Positions 1-9,348 of a stretch of 39,616 nucleotides of DNA are shown here, piece after piece; the first letter of the stretch is position 1; each line of letters begins with the position of its first letter. The notes under the pieces are model-generated. The model made no database searches. It was not told the origin of the DNA and saw only the letters and a list, made by a program, of their open reading frames with translations. Made by a program: the position numbers and the translations under genes. Source of the DNA: Pseudomonadota bacterium (GTDB lineage Bacteria; Pseudomonadota; Alphaproteobacteria; Sphingomonadales; Sphingomonadaceae); contig JAEXAY010000052.1 of the NCBI GenBank assembly GCA_023457895.1, positions 1-39,616 of the forward strand, given 5' to 3'.

Positions 1-725
1 GTCCCTGCCTGCAGCGCCTTGCCGTCCTGCATCATCGCCTCGATCGAGAAAGTGGAAACCGCACCCGGGAAGCGCTCATGCTCCGGCTTTTCGCCCGCAA
101 CCACCGGAATGGCGACACAATCCTGCGCGAAATCACGATAGACGCCGAGCATTGTCATGGTTTCCTCGATCGCCTCATCGGCGCTGGCAAAAGCCGAATG
201 GCCTTCCTGCCAAAGGAACTCGGATGTGCGGAGGAACATCCGCGTGCGCATTTCCCAGCGCACCACATTAGCCCATTGGTTGATGCGGACGGGGAGGTCG
301 CGCCAGCTTTGCACCCAACGCGAAAAGGCCGCGCCGATTACGGTTTCGGAGGTCGGCCTGACGATCAGAGGCTCTTCGAGCTTCGCTTCGGGGTCAGGCA
401 TCAACCCGCCCTTCCCGTCGCCGATCAGCCGGTGATGGGTGACCACTGCCATTTCCTTGGCGAAACCGTCGACATGCTCGGCCTCTTTCGAAAAATAGCC
501 GAGCGGAATGAACAGCGGGAAATAGCAGTTGTCATAGCCCGATGCCTTGATTTCGCGGTCAAGCAACTGCTGGATGCGTTCCCAGATGCCATAACCCCAT
601 GGCCGGATGACCATGCACCCGCGAACGCCCGACTCTTCGGCCATGTCGGCTTCCCTGACGACTTCCTGATACCAGGCAGCGAAATCCTGTTCGCGGGTGA
701 TGCTGAGCGCGTGCTTGATGGCCAT
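1..725 (-). CDS. proS: Prolyl-tRNA synthetase, archaeal/eukaryal-like type, 5' part only
   Basis: Charges tRNA-Pro with proline in the cytoplasm. The minus-strand frame is open from ATG at 725 to the left edge, giving about 241 residues; the C-terminal half lies outside the window. The N-terminus reads MAIKHALSITREQDF. Visible class II synthetase features are VIRPWGYGIWERIQ near residue 40, EAHV-type KEAEHVDGFAKEMAVVTH, VRPTSETVIGA, and the motif 2 region RWEMRTRMFLRTSEFLWQEGH, in which the arginine contacts ATP. This block arrangement matches the Thermus/archaeal group (ProS type 3, about 500 aa), not the usual bacterial ProS with its editing insertion. No strong Shine-Dalgarno is seen before 725. 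The identification is firm; the subtype is inferred from the remembered family pattern. Confidence 0.93.
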   Translation of the reverse strand, partial: MAIKHALSITREQDFAAWYQEVVREADMAEESGVRGCMVIRPWGYGIWERIQQLLDREIKASGYDNCYFPLFIPLGYFSKEAEHVDGFAKEMAVVTHHRLIGDGKGGLMPDPEAKLEEPLIVRPTSETVIGAAFSRWVQSWRDLPVRINQWANVVRWEMRTRMFLRTSEFLWQEGHSAFASADEAIEETMTMLGVYRDFAQDCVAIPVVAGEKPEHERFPGAVSTFSIEAMMQDGKALQAG

Positions 726-832
726 GTCTTTACTTTATTGATTGAAAATAGTGGATGATCGGGACGTCACGCCCACTTGATCCGGTCCGCGGAGTCAAGC
801 GGCAATTTGATTGCCCCCTTGTTTTGAAGAAG

Positions 833-1369
833 TTATCGCTTTGCCTTCAGCGCTTCGATCTCGGCCTTCAGCGCCTCGATTTCCGCGTCACGCGGGTCTT
901 CCTTCGCATGCGGACGGAAGGCGCTGGTCGCTGCCTCGAACATGGCCATGTTGCGCTTGGCGATTTCCGCCAGCGGGCCACCCGAAAGCGCTCCCTGTAA
1001 AGCGGACTGGAACTGGCGCTGGTTGGTGCGGAACGCGTCCATCGAAGCCTCGAGATATTGCGGCACCATCGCCTGCATGGAATCTCCATACATCGCAATC
1101 AGCTGCCGGAGGAAGCTGACCGGCAACATGGTCTGCCCGCGTGCTTCTTCGTCCATGATGATCTGGGTGAGAACACTGTGGGTTATATCTTCGCCGCTTT
1201 TTGCATCCACTACCCGGAAATCCGCCCCATCGCGGGTCATCGCGGCAAGATCGTCCAGCGTGATATAGCTGCTCTTGTCGGTATTATAGAGACGCCGGTT
1301 GGCATATTTCTTGATGATAATGGTGTCGCTGCTACCATCGACAGCCGATTCTTTGCGTGATCTGGGCAT
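833..1369 (-). CDS. phaR: PhaR-type polyhydroxyalkanoate synthesis regulator
   Basis: A 178-aa DNA-binding regulator of PHB granule genes. Known PhaR proteins repress phasin and synthase genes and are released by binding PHB or short-chain acyl substrates. The N-terminal DNA-binding domain is clear (IIIKKYANRRLYNTDKSSYI, about residues 16-35), followed by ITLDDLAAMTRDG. The PHB-accumulation domain follows (LTQIIMDEE, LPVSFLRQLIAMYGDSM), and the tail is charged and coiled-coil-like with two near-identical EIEALKA repeats. The ATG at 1369 is chosen because GGGAG lies about 9 nt upstream; a longer frame with ATG at 1390 has no ribosome site. It is divergent from the PhaC-like gene and phaA, so the 107-bp gap probably carries its operator, though no clean dyad was seen there. 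Confidence 0.93.
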   Translation of the reverse strand: MPRSRKESAVDGSSDTIIIKKYANRRLYNTDKSSYITLDDLAAMTRDGADFRVVDAKSGEDITHSVLTQIIMDEEARGQTMLPVSFLRQLIAMYGDSMQAMVPQYLEASMDAFRTNQRQFQSALQGALSGGPLAEIAKRNMAMFEAATSAFRPHAKEDPRDAEIEALKAEIEALKAKR

Positions 1370-1476
1370 GGCCGCGCGCTCCCGTGGCATGAAAGGAAAA
1401 CAATGTCTGCCACCAGCGTAACACGAAAGCTTGATGCGCTGCAACATGACGCGGTTTGTACAGGGCGCTCCGAGCC

Positions 1477-2529
1477 GTGACGCCACCCCAGGTGCCGCGC
1501 CCGCTGCCGCTGTTCCTTGACCTGGTGCGCGAGGTTGCCGCGGATGACCCCGAGCTTGCGCGCCGCGCGATGGAAGGATTGAGGCGCTATCAGGCGGCAG
1601 AACGACAGGCTTATACACGCCCGGCCCGGGTCGTGGCGCAGCAGGGGCGGGTCCGGCTGATCGATTATGGTACGCCAAGCGGAGACGACTTGACGCCGGT
1701 CATCTTCGTTCCATCGGTCATCAATCCGCCGATTATACTCGATCTGGCCGAGGGAAACAGCCTGCTACGATTCATCGCCGCGCATGGCTTCCGTCCGTTG
1801 CTGCTCGACTGGGGCGAGCCCGGCCCTACCGAGGCGGACGAAACATTGGGCGACCATGTCAGCCAATATCTCGTTCCGCTGGTTGAAACCATCGCGGAGA
1901 GAGGCTGTTCGCCCCATATCGTTGGCTATTGTATCGGCGGCACGATGGCGCTGGCCGCCGCGCATCTCGGGCCGGTCGCCAGCCTGGCGATGATCGCCTC
2001 GCCTTGGCATTTTGATCATTATGGCGAGGACCGGGCCATGCTTGCGGGCCTGTGGAGTGACAACGCTGCGATGTGCCGCCGCCTTGGGCTGGTCCCGATG
2101 GAACTGTTGCAGGTCGCGTTCTGGCGCATGGACCCGGAACGGACGGTGCGCAAATATGCGAGGGTCGCCGATGCAGATACGGCGACGCTCGCGCAATTCA
2201 CCGTATTGGAGGATTGGGCCAATGAAGGTGCGCCGCTGACCTGGGCCGCCGGACGCGAGTTGATGGAAGACTTGTTTGCCGCAAATGTTACCGGTAGCGC
2301 GCGGTGGAAGGTGGAAGGAGAGGTCATCACCCCCGAAACAGTTCCCTGCCCCGCCCGCCAGTTTGTTTCTTCCAGCGACCGGATTGTTCCCGCCGCCAGC
2401 TGCGCCGCAGCGATCCCCCAGATTTCGGCGCATTCGGGCCATGTGGGGATGGTGGTGGGATCATCCGCTCGCACCGCCCTGTGGGAACCGCTTGCAAACT
2501 GGCTTTCGCAGGTGCAGCATAACAGCTGA
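1477..2529 (+). CDS. Short PhaC-like polyhydroxyalkanoate synthase / alpha-beta hydrolase
   Basis: A 350-aa alpha/beta-hydrolase protein of the PHA synthase superfamily, which joins hydroxyacyl-CoA units into polyester. The lipase-like box is GYCIGG with the catalytic cysteine at about residue 152. The other triad members are the Asp in SSSDRIVP (about 301) and the His in SGHVGM (about 322). DWGEPGP and ASPWHFDHYG are also PhaC-like. The length fits class III PhaC, which normally needs PhaE; no phaE is in the window. Class I enzymes are about 570-600 aa. The start is uncertain: GTG at 1477 (AGGG about 11 nt upstream) is preferred, and an in-frame TTG at 1456 is possible. It lies 70 bp upstream of phaA and divergent from phaR, which supports a PHB role. 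Confidence 0.8.
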   Translation: MTPPQVPRPLPLFLDLVREVAADDPELARRAMEGLRRYQAAERQAYTRPARVVAQQGRVRLIDYGTPSGDDLTPVIFVPSVINPPIILDLAEGNSLLRFIAAHGFRPLLLDWGEPGPTEADETLGDHVSQYLVPLVETIAERGCSPHIVGYCIGGTMALAAAHLGPVASLAMIASPWHFDHYGEDRAMLAGLWSDNAAMCRRLGLVPMELLQVAFWRMDPERTVRKYARVADADTATLAQFTVLEDWANEGAPLTWAAGRELMEDLFAANVTGSARWKVEGEVITPETVPCPARQFVSSSDRIVPAASCAAAIPQISAHSGHVGMVVGSSARTALWEPLANWLSQVQHNS

Positions 2530-2532
2530 TGA

Positions 2533-2567
2533 GGCAAAGGAGTCGTGCCGGTTGGCCATCCTTTGCC
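2533..2567 (+). promoter_or_regulatory. Perfect 9-bp stem-loop between phaC-like gene and phaA
   Basis: GGCAAAGGA at 2533-2541 is the exact reverse complement of TCCTTTGCC at 2559-2567, with a 17-nt loop. It sits just after the PhaC-like stop codon and about 20 bp before the phaA ribosome site. There is no U-run, so it is not a standard terminator. It may be an mRNA processing or stabilising hairpin, or an operator dyad. Confidence 0.5.
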
Positions 2568-2599
2568 GGTAATGCATCCAATCAACCAGGAGTTTCGCC

Positions 2600-3772
<1,173 letters not shown>

Positions 3773-3782
3773 TAAGCCTGCA

Positions 3783-4835
3783 CTAAAACCACATCCGCTC
3801 GTAGCGCCGCCCGAGGCCAGTCAGTAGTTCATATTGCGACAGGCCCGTGGCGGCGGCGGTCTGCGGCAGGTCATAGTCGAGGGCGACCCGGTCGCCTTCG
3901 GCAATGCCGCAGCCGTCCGGCACGGCCAATCCCACCAGATCCATCGACACCCGCCCGATCAGCGGCAGATGATGGCCTTGCCATGAGGCTCCGCCCTTGC
4001 CGCCCGAAAAACAGCGCAGATAGCCGTCGGCATAGCCGAGGTTGATCGTCGCCACCTTGTGATCCCGCTCGGCGCGATAGGTCGCGTTATACCCCACCGG
4101 ATCGCCCGCCCGGACGGTCCGGACCTGGAGCACATCGGCTTCGGGAAACACGACCTGGCGGATATTGTCCATATATTCACGCCGCGCCATGCCGCCATAA
4201 AGCGCGATGCCCGGGCGGGTCAGGTCGAAGCTGTAATCGGCACCGAGGCAAATCCCGGCGCTGTTGGCGAGGCTGTAGCGCTCGGCCGGTATCGCCGCCC
4301 TCACCTGATGGAACAGGGCAAGCTGGTCGCCATTTTGCGGCCCATCCTCATCAGCGCTGGCAAGATGGCTCATCAGCGTCACGAGCGTCAGCCCGTCGAG
4401 TGCGCCGGACAGCGCCTCCTTTACCGTCAGGCCAAGCCGGTTCATCCCGGTATCGACCATCACATCGCACGGCCGACCGGTGCCTGCCTGTTTCCACCGC
4501 GCCACCTGTTCGATGCTGTTCAGCACCGGGCGAGCGCGGCTGGCGCTGGCAACGGGCATATCCGCCACCCGTACGCCGTGGAGCACCGCCAGCGAGTTGC
4601 CGGCCTCCACAAGAGGGAGCACATCTTCGGCTTCCGCCCAGGTCGCGACAAAGAAATCGCGGCATCCGGCCTCCTCCAAATGTGCAACCACCTCGCGCGC
4701 GCCGAGGCCATAGCCGTTGGCCTTGATCGCCGCGCCGCACGCCGCTCCGGCACTCTGTTCCGCAAGCCAGCGCCAGTTGGACTGGAGCGCGGATTTGGAC
4801 AGTCGAAGGCGAAGCGGGGCTTGATAATCGGTCAC
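3783..4835 (-). CDS. alr: Alanine racemase
   Basis: A 350-aa fold-III PLP enzyme that interconverts L- and D-alanine for peptidoglycan. The PLP lysine is Lys38 in AAIKANGYGLG, and the opposing catalytic tyrosine is in VGYNATYRAE (about Tyr249). Other family blocks are VDTGMNRLGL, LANSAG and RPGIALYGG, and near the C-terminus RVSMDLVGL and EGDRVAL. The length is normal to slightly short. The ATG at 4835 follows the MFS transporter stop by 9 bp, so the two are probably co-transcribed. The sequence does not distinguish the biosynthetic Alr from the catabolic DadX role; no dadA is adjacent. Confidence 0.95.
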   Translation of the reverse strand: MTDYQAPLRLRLSKSALQSNWRWLAEQSAGAACGAAIKANGYGLGAREVVAHLEEAGCRDFFVATWAEAEDVLPLVEAGNSLAVLHGVRVADMPVASASRARPVLNSIEQVARWKQAGTGRPCDVMVDTGMNRLGLTVKEALSGALDGLTLVTLMSHLASADEDGPQNGDQLALFHQVRAAIPAERYSLANSAGICLGADYSFDLTRPGIALYGGMARREYMDNIRQVVFPEADVLQVRTVRAGDPVGYNATYRAERDHKVATINLGYADGYLRCFSGGKGGASWQGHHLPLIGRVSMDLVGLAVPDGCGIAEGDRVALDYDLPQTAAATGLSQYELLTGLGRRYERMWF

Positions 4836-4844
4836 GCCGCTCCC

Positions 4845-6479
4845 CTAGCCTGCCGGGTCTGAACCGTCCACGACTTCCTTGTGGGTTTCCCTGAGCCCGA
4901 ACCAGGTGAACAGCAGCGCCATCAGCACCACTGCGAACGTATACCACAGGCCATTATAGGGATCTCCCGTCCTGGCGTTGATATATTGGCTGACGAGCGG
5001 CAGGAAACCGCCGAAATAACCGGTGCCGATATGATAGGGGATCGACAACGAACTGTAGCGGATCGCGGGCGGAAACATCTCCGAAAGCAGCGCCGCAACC
5101 GGGCCATAGGTCAGCCCAGACCAGGAAAATACGAAGATAATGACGACAAGGACCACGACAATCTGCCCGGCGCCGAGCTTAACCGTTTCAAGGCTGATGC
5201 CGCTCGCCTTGATGGCATGCTCGGCCGCCGCGGCGGTCGGCGCATCGAGTGTAGTCCCCGCAACGCTCACGCTCAGCGCACTGCCTTGCTGCGTATCATA
5301 GGGAATACCCGCCTTGGTGAGCCCGGCGAGCAGCTTGCCGCAATCGGTCGCTTGCACCTTGGCGAGCGGATTGAAGCTGCAATCATGGCCGGTCACCAGC
5401 ACCGGATGGGTATCGGCAAGGCGGCTCACCTCCGGATTGGCGACGCGGCCGACAAGATGGAACGCCGGAAACAGCAGCAGCAAGGTCAGCACATAGCCAA
5501 GGATGATCGGTTTCTTGCGCCCGATGCGGTCGGACCACCAGCCTGCGAAGATGAAGGCCAGCGTGCCGATCAGCGAACCTGCTCCGACGACCATTTCCGC
5601 CTGCGTCACATCGACACGCAAAGGTCCGGTAAGGAGGAACAGCAGGCTGAACATTGCGGTGTAGCTGATCACGGTGAGGCCTGCGGCGATGCCGAACAGC
5701 GCGACCATGATGCGTTTCATATTGCCCGGATAGGTGAAGCTTTCCTTGAGCGGGTTCTTCGCAACCCGGCCTTCCTCCTTCATCGCCTGGAACACTGGGC
5801 TTTCGTTGAGCTTCAGACGCATCCACAGCGAGATGGCAAGCAGCAGCAGCGAGAAGGCGAACGGCACGCGCCACGCCCACAGATCGAAGCTTTCCTTGCC
5901 GAAGATAAGCTTGGTGCCGAGCACCACGGCAAGGCTCATGATGAAGCCGCCGATCACCGAGGCCTGGATGAAGCTGGTGTAGAAACCCCGTTTGCCGGGC
6001 GGTGCATGCTCGGCGACATAGATCGCCGCGCCGCCATATTCGCCGCCGAGCGCAAGCCCCTGGAGGATCCGCAGCAACAGGATGATGATGGGTGCGGCAA
6101 TGCCGATCTGCGCCTGCGCCGGCACGAAGGCGATCGCGGCGGTGGCGAGCCCCATCAGCGTGATGGTCATGAGGAAAGTATATTTGCGGCCCAGCTTGTC
6201 GCCGAAATAGCCGAACAGCACGGCACCGAGCGGGCGGAAACCGAAGCCGACCGCAAACCCGAGCAGCGACAGCAGCAATTCCATTGTCGGATCGCCGGAA
6301 GGGAAGAAGGTACGCCCGATGATCGCGGCGAGCGTGCCGTAGATGAAGAAATCATACCATTCGAACACGGTGCCGAGCGACGAGGCTGTAATGACAAGCC
6401 GCATTTCTTTGGGCGTGAGTTCGTGGTGCACACCGCCTTCGATATGCACGCGCTCCGCTTGCACCGTTGACCCCGTCAT
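4845..6479 (-). CDS. MFS transporter of the metabolite:H+ symporter (ProP/KgtP-like) family
   Basis: A 544-aa inner-membrane proton symporter with 12 predicted helices. Family signs are GTVFEWYDFFIYG in helix 1, GFRPLGAVLFGYFGDKLGRKYT in the 2-3 loop, RILQGLALGGEYGGAAIYVAEHAP in helix 4, and GWWSDRIGRKKP in the 8-9 loop. Known members carry proline/betaine, 2-oxoglutarate, citrate or shikimate; the substrate here cannot be read. Unusually, about 93 residues (roughly 344-436, with two cysteines) are inserted between helices 9 and 10, on the periplasmic side by topology. The start at 6479 has GGGGAGAGG immediately upstream. It is followed 9 bp later by alr, so the substrate may be an amino acid, but that is only a guess. 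Confidence 0.88.
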   Translation of the reverse strand: MTGSTVQAERVHIEGGVHHELTPKEMRLVITASSLGTVFEWYDFFIYGTLAAIIGRTFFPSGDPTMELLLSLLGFAVGFGFRPLGAVLFGYFGDKLGRKYTFLMTITLMGLATAAIAFVPAQAQIGIAAPIIILLLRILQGLALGGEYGGAAIYVAEHAPPGKRGFYTSFIQASVIGGFIMSLAVVLGTKLIFGKESFDLWAWRVPFAFSLLLLAISLWMRLKLNESPVFQAMKEEGRVAKNPLKESFTYPGNMKRIMVALFGIAAGLTVISYTAMFSLLFLLTGPLRVDVTQAEMVVGAGSLIGTLAFIFAGWWSDRIGRKKPIILGYVLTLLLLFPAFHLVGRVANPEVSRLADTHPVLVTGHDCSFNPLAKVQATDCGKLLAGLTKAGIPYDTQQGSALSVSVAGTTLDAPTAAAAEHAIKASGISLETVKLGAGQIVVVLVVIIFVFSWSGLTYGPVAALLSEMFPPAIRYSSLSIPYHIGTGYFGGFLPLVSQYINARTGDPYNGLWYTFAVVLMALLFTWFGLRETHKEVVDGSDPAG

Positions 6480-6820
6480 CCTCTCCCCGCCCTTTCTCTT
6501 ATACGATTCGCGGCACAGCTTCGCGAACGTCCGTTTTGTTCGCGGCCGGTTTCGATGTCATCTATATTTTGTGTGCGGCCGGTGAATTTGCCGAGAGCGA
6601 CGGAACTCTGCCAAAAACACCATCTTAAGTTGATAAGGTTGATATGTTAGACGCGTTTCACGCACCACAGCATATTGTAGTAGCCCGTCGCCCGAGCGAC
6701 GGCCGCGTCCGGACAACGCCTGCGGGAGCCGCCGGTCCTTTTTTTGGATTCCCTGTCGCCGTCATCCGCCCATGTTGAGCGCAAAGGCAGCCGGTAGGAC
6801 AGCGATTTTTCGTCCTGCGG
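6480..6820. other. 341-bp intergenic region without a convincing gene
   Basis: It lies between the start of the MFS gene and the stop of csaA. It should hold the MFS promoter, reading leftward, but no clear -35/-10 pair was recognised. It contains an inverted repeat CCGTCGC/GCGACGG (6685-6691 and 6696-6702), a T7 run at 6739-6745, and the hairpin listed at 6789-6822. The short open frames here have no ribosome site and look like noise. Confidence 0.6.
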
Positions 6821-6822
6821 CT
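6789..6822 (-). terminator. Stem-loop at the csaA stop codon, possible transcript end
   Basis: AGCCG-GTAGGAC pairs with GTCCTGC-GGCT (about 11 bp with one bulged base) around an 11-nt loop, and overlaps the csaA TAG codon. On the minus strand it is not followed by a U-run. It is therefore either a weak or Rho-assisted terminator or a 3'-protecting hairpin. Confidence 0.35.
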
Positions 6823-7192
6823 AGAAGAGGCGTGACCCGTCGGGCACCGGATGGTCAGGTGCGAACAAGACCACCTCCCCTTCCGCATCGCCGAAGCCAA
6901 GGGTGAGCACTTCGGACATGAACTTGCCGATCTGGCGCGGCGGGAAGTTGACGACTGCGGCCACCTTACGCCCGGGCAACTCCTCGCAGCGGTAATGACG
7001 CGTGATCTGTGCGCTGGATTTCTTGCGGCCGATGCCGGGGCCGAAATCGATCACCAGCTTGTAGGCCGGTTTGCGCGCCTCGGGGTAAGGCTCGGCTGCG
7101 ACGATGGTGCCGATGCGAATGTCGACCTTGAGGAAGTCGTCGAAAGTGATGGGATCGGAGGGCGGAGTGGCGGGATCGTGGGGGTGATGCAT
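6821..7192 (-). CDS. csaA: CsaA-like tRNA-binding / chaperone protein
   Basis: A 123-aa single-domain OB-fold protein of the EMAP/Trbp111 type. The core FLKVDIRIGTIVAAEPYPEA, then KLVIDFGPGIGRKKSSAQIT, VVNFPPRQIGKFMSEVLTLGF and FAPDHPVPDGSRLF match CsaA almost motif for motif. CsaA binds tRNA and has been described as a secretion-related chaperone; its true role is unsettled. The N-terminus has a short His/Pro-rich extension (MHHPHDPATPPSDP), so the product is slightly longer than the usual 110 aa. It is the last gene of the minus-strand propionyl-CoA run, separated from pccA by a repeat, so co-transcription is uncertain. Confidence 0.9.
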   Translation of the reverse strand: MHHPHDPATPPSDPITFDDFLKVDIRIGTIVAAEPYPEARKPAYKLVIDFGPGIGRKKSSAQITRHYRCEELPGRKVAAVVNFPPRQIGKFMSEVLTLGFGDAEGEVVLFAPDHPVPDGSRLF

Positions 7193-7206
7193 TAGAAAGT
7201 TCCGTA

Positions 7207-7284
7207 GCCCTGAGCCTGTCGAAGGGCGTTCCTCAGCTTAGCGCTATACTGAGAGACGTGCTTCGACAAGCTCAGCACGAACGG
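7207..7284. repeat. Paired short palindromes between pccA and csaA (TTCGACAAGCTCAG family)
   Basis: Two 21-nt imperfect hairpins lie in inverted orientation. At 7207-7227, GCCCT/AGGGC arms enclose GAGCCTGTCGA. At 7258-7278, GTGCT/AGCAC arms enclose TCGACAAGCTC. The cores are reverse complements apart from one base. This resembles a REP-type repeat that I recall as abundant in sphingomonad genomes. It occupies the gap upstream of csaA. Confidence 0.7.
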
Positions 7285-7309
7285 TTTGGGGGAAGCACGG
7301 GGCCTACCA

Positions 7310-9331
7310 TCACTCCATCTCCAAAATGATCTCGTCGACCGCCAGACTGTCGCCGGCCTTGGCGTTGACCGCCTTGACCGTCCCGGCTTTCTCCGCGCGC
7401 AGGATATTTTCCATCTTCATCGCCTCGACCACCGCGAGCGGCTGACCGGCTTCGACCTTGTCGCCCGCCGCGACGTCGAGCCGCACCAGCAGGCCCGGCA
7501 TCGGGCAGAGGAGGAAACGCGAAAGATCGGGCGGCACCTTCTCGATCATATGCTGGGCGAGCGGCGCGACATGGCCCGGTAGCACGCGCAGCTTGTGGCT
7601 CGCACCGCGCGTCGTGAGCGTCAGACCGCCGCGCTGCTTAGCGACCCTGACGGTCAGCGGCACCCCATCGATCTCGGCTTCGACCATGCGGTCGCCCGGC
7701 GTATAGGCCATGGCGAGATCGACCTGATCGGCATCGACCATAATCTCGTCCTCGCTCAGTTGCACCACATGGAGCGCGTCGCCGGCCTTGACCTGCCAGC
7801 TCGCCGGAGGCGGGAGACGGCCGCCAAGCTGGCCGTCGACCCGCCGCGCGCGATCGGCGTCCGCCGTGGCGATGAAGCCGGCAATCGCGGCAAGGTTGCG
7901 CGTGAGCGTGGCGTCGGCGGGCGCTCCGTGGAAGCCTTCCGGATATTCCTCCGCGATAAAGCCGGTGGTGAGATCGCCCGCCTTGAAGCGCGGATGCTGC
8001 ATCAGCGCCGAGAGGAAATCGATATTATGACCAAGGCCCTGCAGTTCGAACGCATCGAGCGCTTCGATCTGCTTGTCGATCGCCTCCTCGCGCGTCTTGC
8101 CCCAGGTGATCAGCTTGGCGATCATCGGATCGTAGAACATCGACACTTCGCCGCCTTCATAGACACCGTCATCGACGCGCACGCCTTCGACGCCGCGGCG
8201 GCCATTGGCCTCGCCATCATTGGTCCAGCCTTCGACCGGCGGGCCATAGCGCACCACGCGCCCGGTCGAGGGGAGGAAGCCGCGATAAGGATCTTCGGCA
8301 TAGACGCGGTTTTCGATCGACCAGCCATCGATGCCGATATCGGCTTGCGTGAACGGGAGTTTTTCGCCCGCGGCAACCCTGATCATCTGCTCGACCAGGT
8401 CGATGCCGGTGATCGCCTCGGTCACCGGATGCTCGACCTGGAGGCGGGTGTTCATTTCGAGGAAGTAGAAGCTCTTGCCCGTCGGGTCCTTGCCCGAAAC
8501 GATGAGTTCCACCGTCCCCGCGCTGTGATAGCCGACGGCCGCGGCGAGCGCGACGCATTGCTCGCCCATGCTCTTGCGCATTTCCGGCGAAACGAACGGC
8601 GATGGCGCTTCTTCGACCACTTTCTGGTGGCGGCGCTGGATCGAACATTCGCGTTCGTTGAGGTAAACGATATTGCCGTGCTGGTCACCGAGGATCTGGA
8701 TTTCGATGTGGCGCGGGTCCTCGATGAATTTTTCGATGAACACGCGGTCGTCGCCGAAGCTGTTGAGGCCTTCGCGCTTGACGCTCTCGAAACCCTCGCG
8801 CACGTCCTTTTCGGAAAATGCGAGCCGCATTCCCTTGCCCCCGCCGCCGGCCGAGGCCTTCATCATCACCGGATAACCGATCTCGCTGGAAATCTCGACC
8901 GCATGATCGGTGTCGCGGATTTCGCCGACAAAGCCGGGGACGACATTGACGCCCGCCTCCTTGGCGAGCTTTTTGGACTCGATCTTGTCGCCCATTGCGG
9001 CGATGGCATTCACCGGCGGGCCGATGAAGGCGATATTTTCCTTCGCCAATGCTTCGGCAAAGCTGGTGCGTTCGGAGAGGAAGCCATAGCCGGGGTGGAC
9101 GGCCTCCGCGCCGGTTGCCTTGCACGCCGCGATGATCTTGTCGGCGATCAAATAGGATTCAGACGCCGGCGACGGACCGATATGAACCGCCTCGTCAGCC
9201 ATCTGCACGAACGGCGCGCGGGCGTCGGCATCGGAATAGACCGCGACCGTCTGGATACCCATTTTGCGCGCGGTCTGGATAACCCGGCAGGCGATCTCGC
9301 CGCGGTTGGCGATCAGGATTTTCTTGAACAT
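7310..9331 (-). CDS. pccA: Propionyl-CoA carboxylase alpha subunit (biotin carboxylase + biotin carrier)
   Basis: A 673-aa biotin-containing subunit that carboxylates biotin with ATP and bicarbonate; PccB then transfers CO2 to propionyl-CoA. The N-terminal biotin-carboxylase domain begins FKKILIANRGEIACRVIQTA. The ATP-grasp loop is KASAGGGGKGMR, with EMNTRLQVEHPVTE following. The C-terminal carrier domain has the biotinyl lysine in EAMKMEN (about Lys639). The length fits PccA. The start at 9331 (second ATG of a pair) gives 7-nt spacing to AAGGA; 9334 is the alternative. The operon partners pccB, mce and mcm identify the substrate as propionyl-CoA over 3-methylcrotonyl-CoA. Confidence 0.95.
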   Translation of the reverse strand: MFKKILIANRGEIACRVIQTARKMGIQTVAVYSDADARAPFVQMADEAVHIGPSPASESYLIADKIIAACKATGAEAVHPGYGFLSERTSFAEALAKENIAFIGPPVNAIAAMGDKIESKKLAKEAGVNVVPGFVGEIRDTDHAVEISSEIGYPVMMKASAGGGGKGMRLAFSEKDVREGFESVKREGLNSFGDDRVFIEKFIEDPRHIEIQILGDQHGNIVYLNERECSIQRRHQKVVEEAPSPFVSPEMRKSMGEQCVALAAAVGYHSAGTVELIVSGKDPTGKSFYFLEMNTRLQVEHPVTEAITGIDLVEQMIRVAAGEKLPFTQADIGIDGWSIENRVYAEDPYRGFLPSTGRVVRYGPPVEGWTNDGEANGRRGVEGVRVDDGVYEGGEVSMFYDPMIAKLITWGKTREEAIDKQIEALDAFELQGLGHNIDFLSALMQHPRFKAGDLTTGFIAEEYPEGFHGAPADATLTRNLAAIAGFIATADADRARRVDGQLGGRLPPPASWQVKAGDALHVVQLSEDEIMVDADQVDLAMAYTPGDRMVEAEIDGVPLTVRVAKQRGGLTLTTRGASHKLRVLPGHVAPLAQHMIEKVPPDLSRFLLCPMPGLLVRLDVAAGDKVEAGQPLAVVEAMKMENILRAEKAGTVKAVNAKAGDSLAVDEIILEME

Positions 9332-9348
9332 CATGGTTTCCTTGAAAA

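Noticed and set aside
1370..1476. Search for a PhaR operator between phaR and the PhaC-like gene
   Set aside because: Only scattered CTGC/TGC-rich bits were seen, no clear dyad matching the sites I remember for PhaR.
4881..6470. Long open frame on the + strand (529 codons) opposite the MFS transporter
   Set aside because: Composition is dominated by Arg, Gln, His and Asp as expected from reading membrane-protein codons backwards; no known domain.
6658..6900. 80-codon frame on the minus strand overlapping the csaA end
   Set aside because: Cys/Arg-rich noise frame overlapping a real gene in another frame, no ribosome site.
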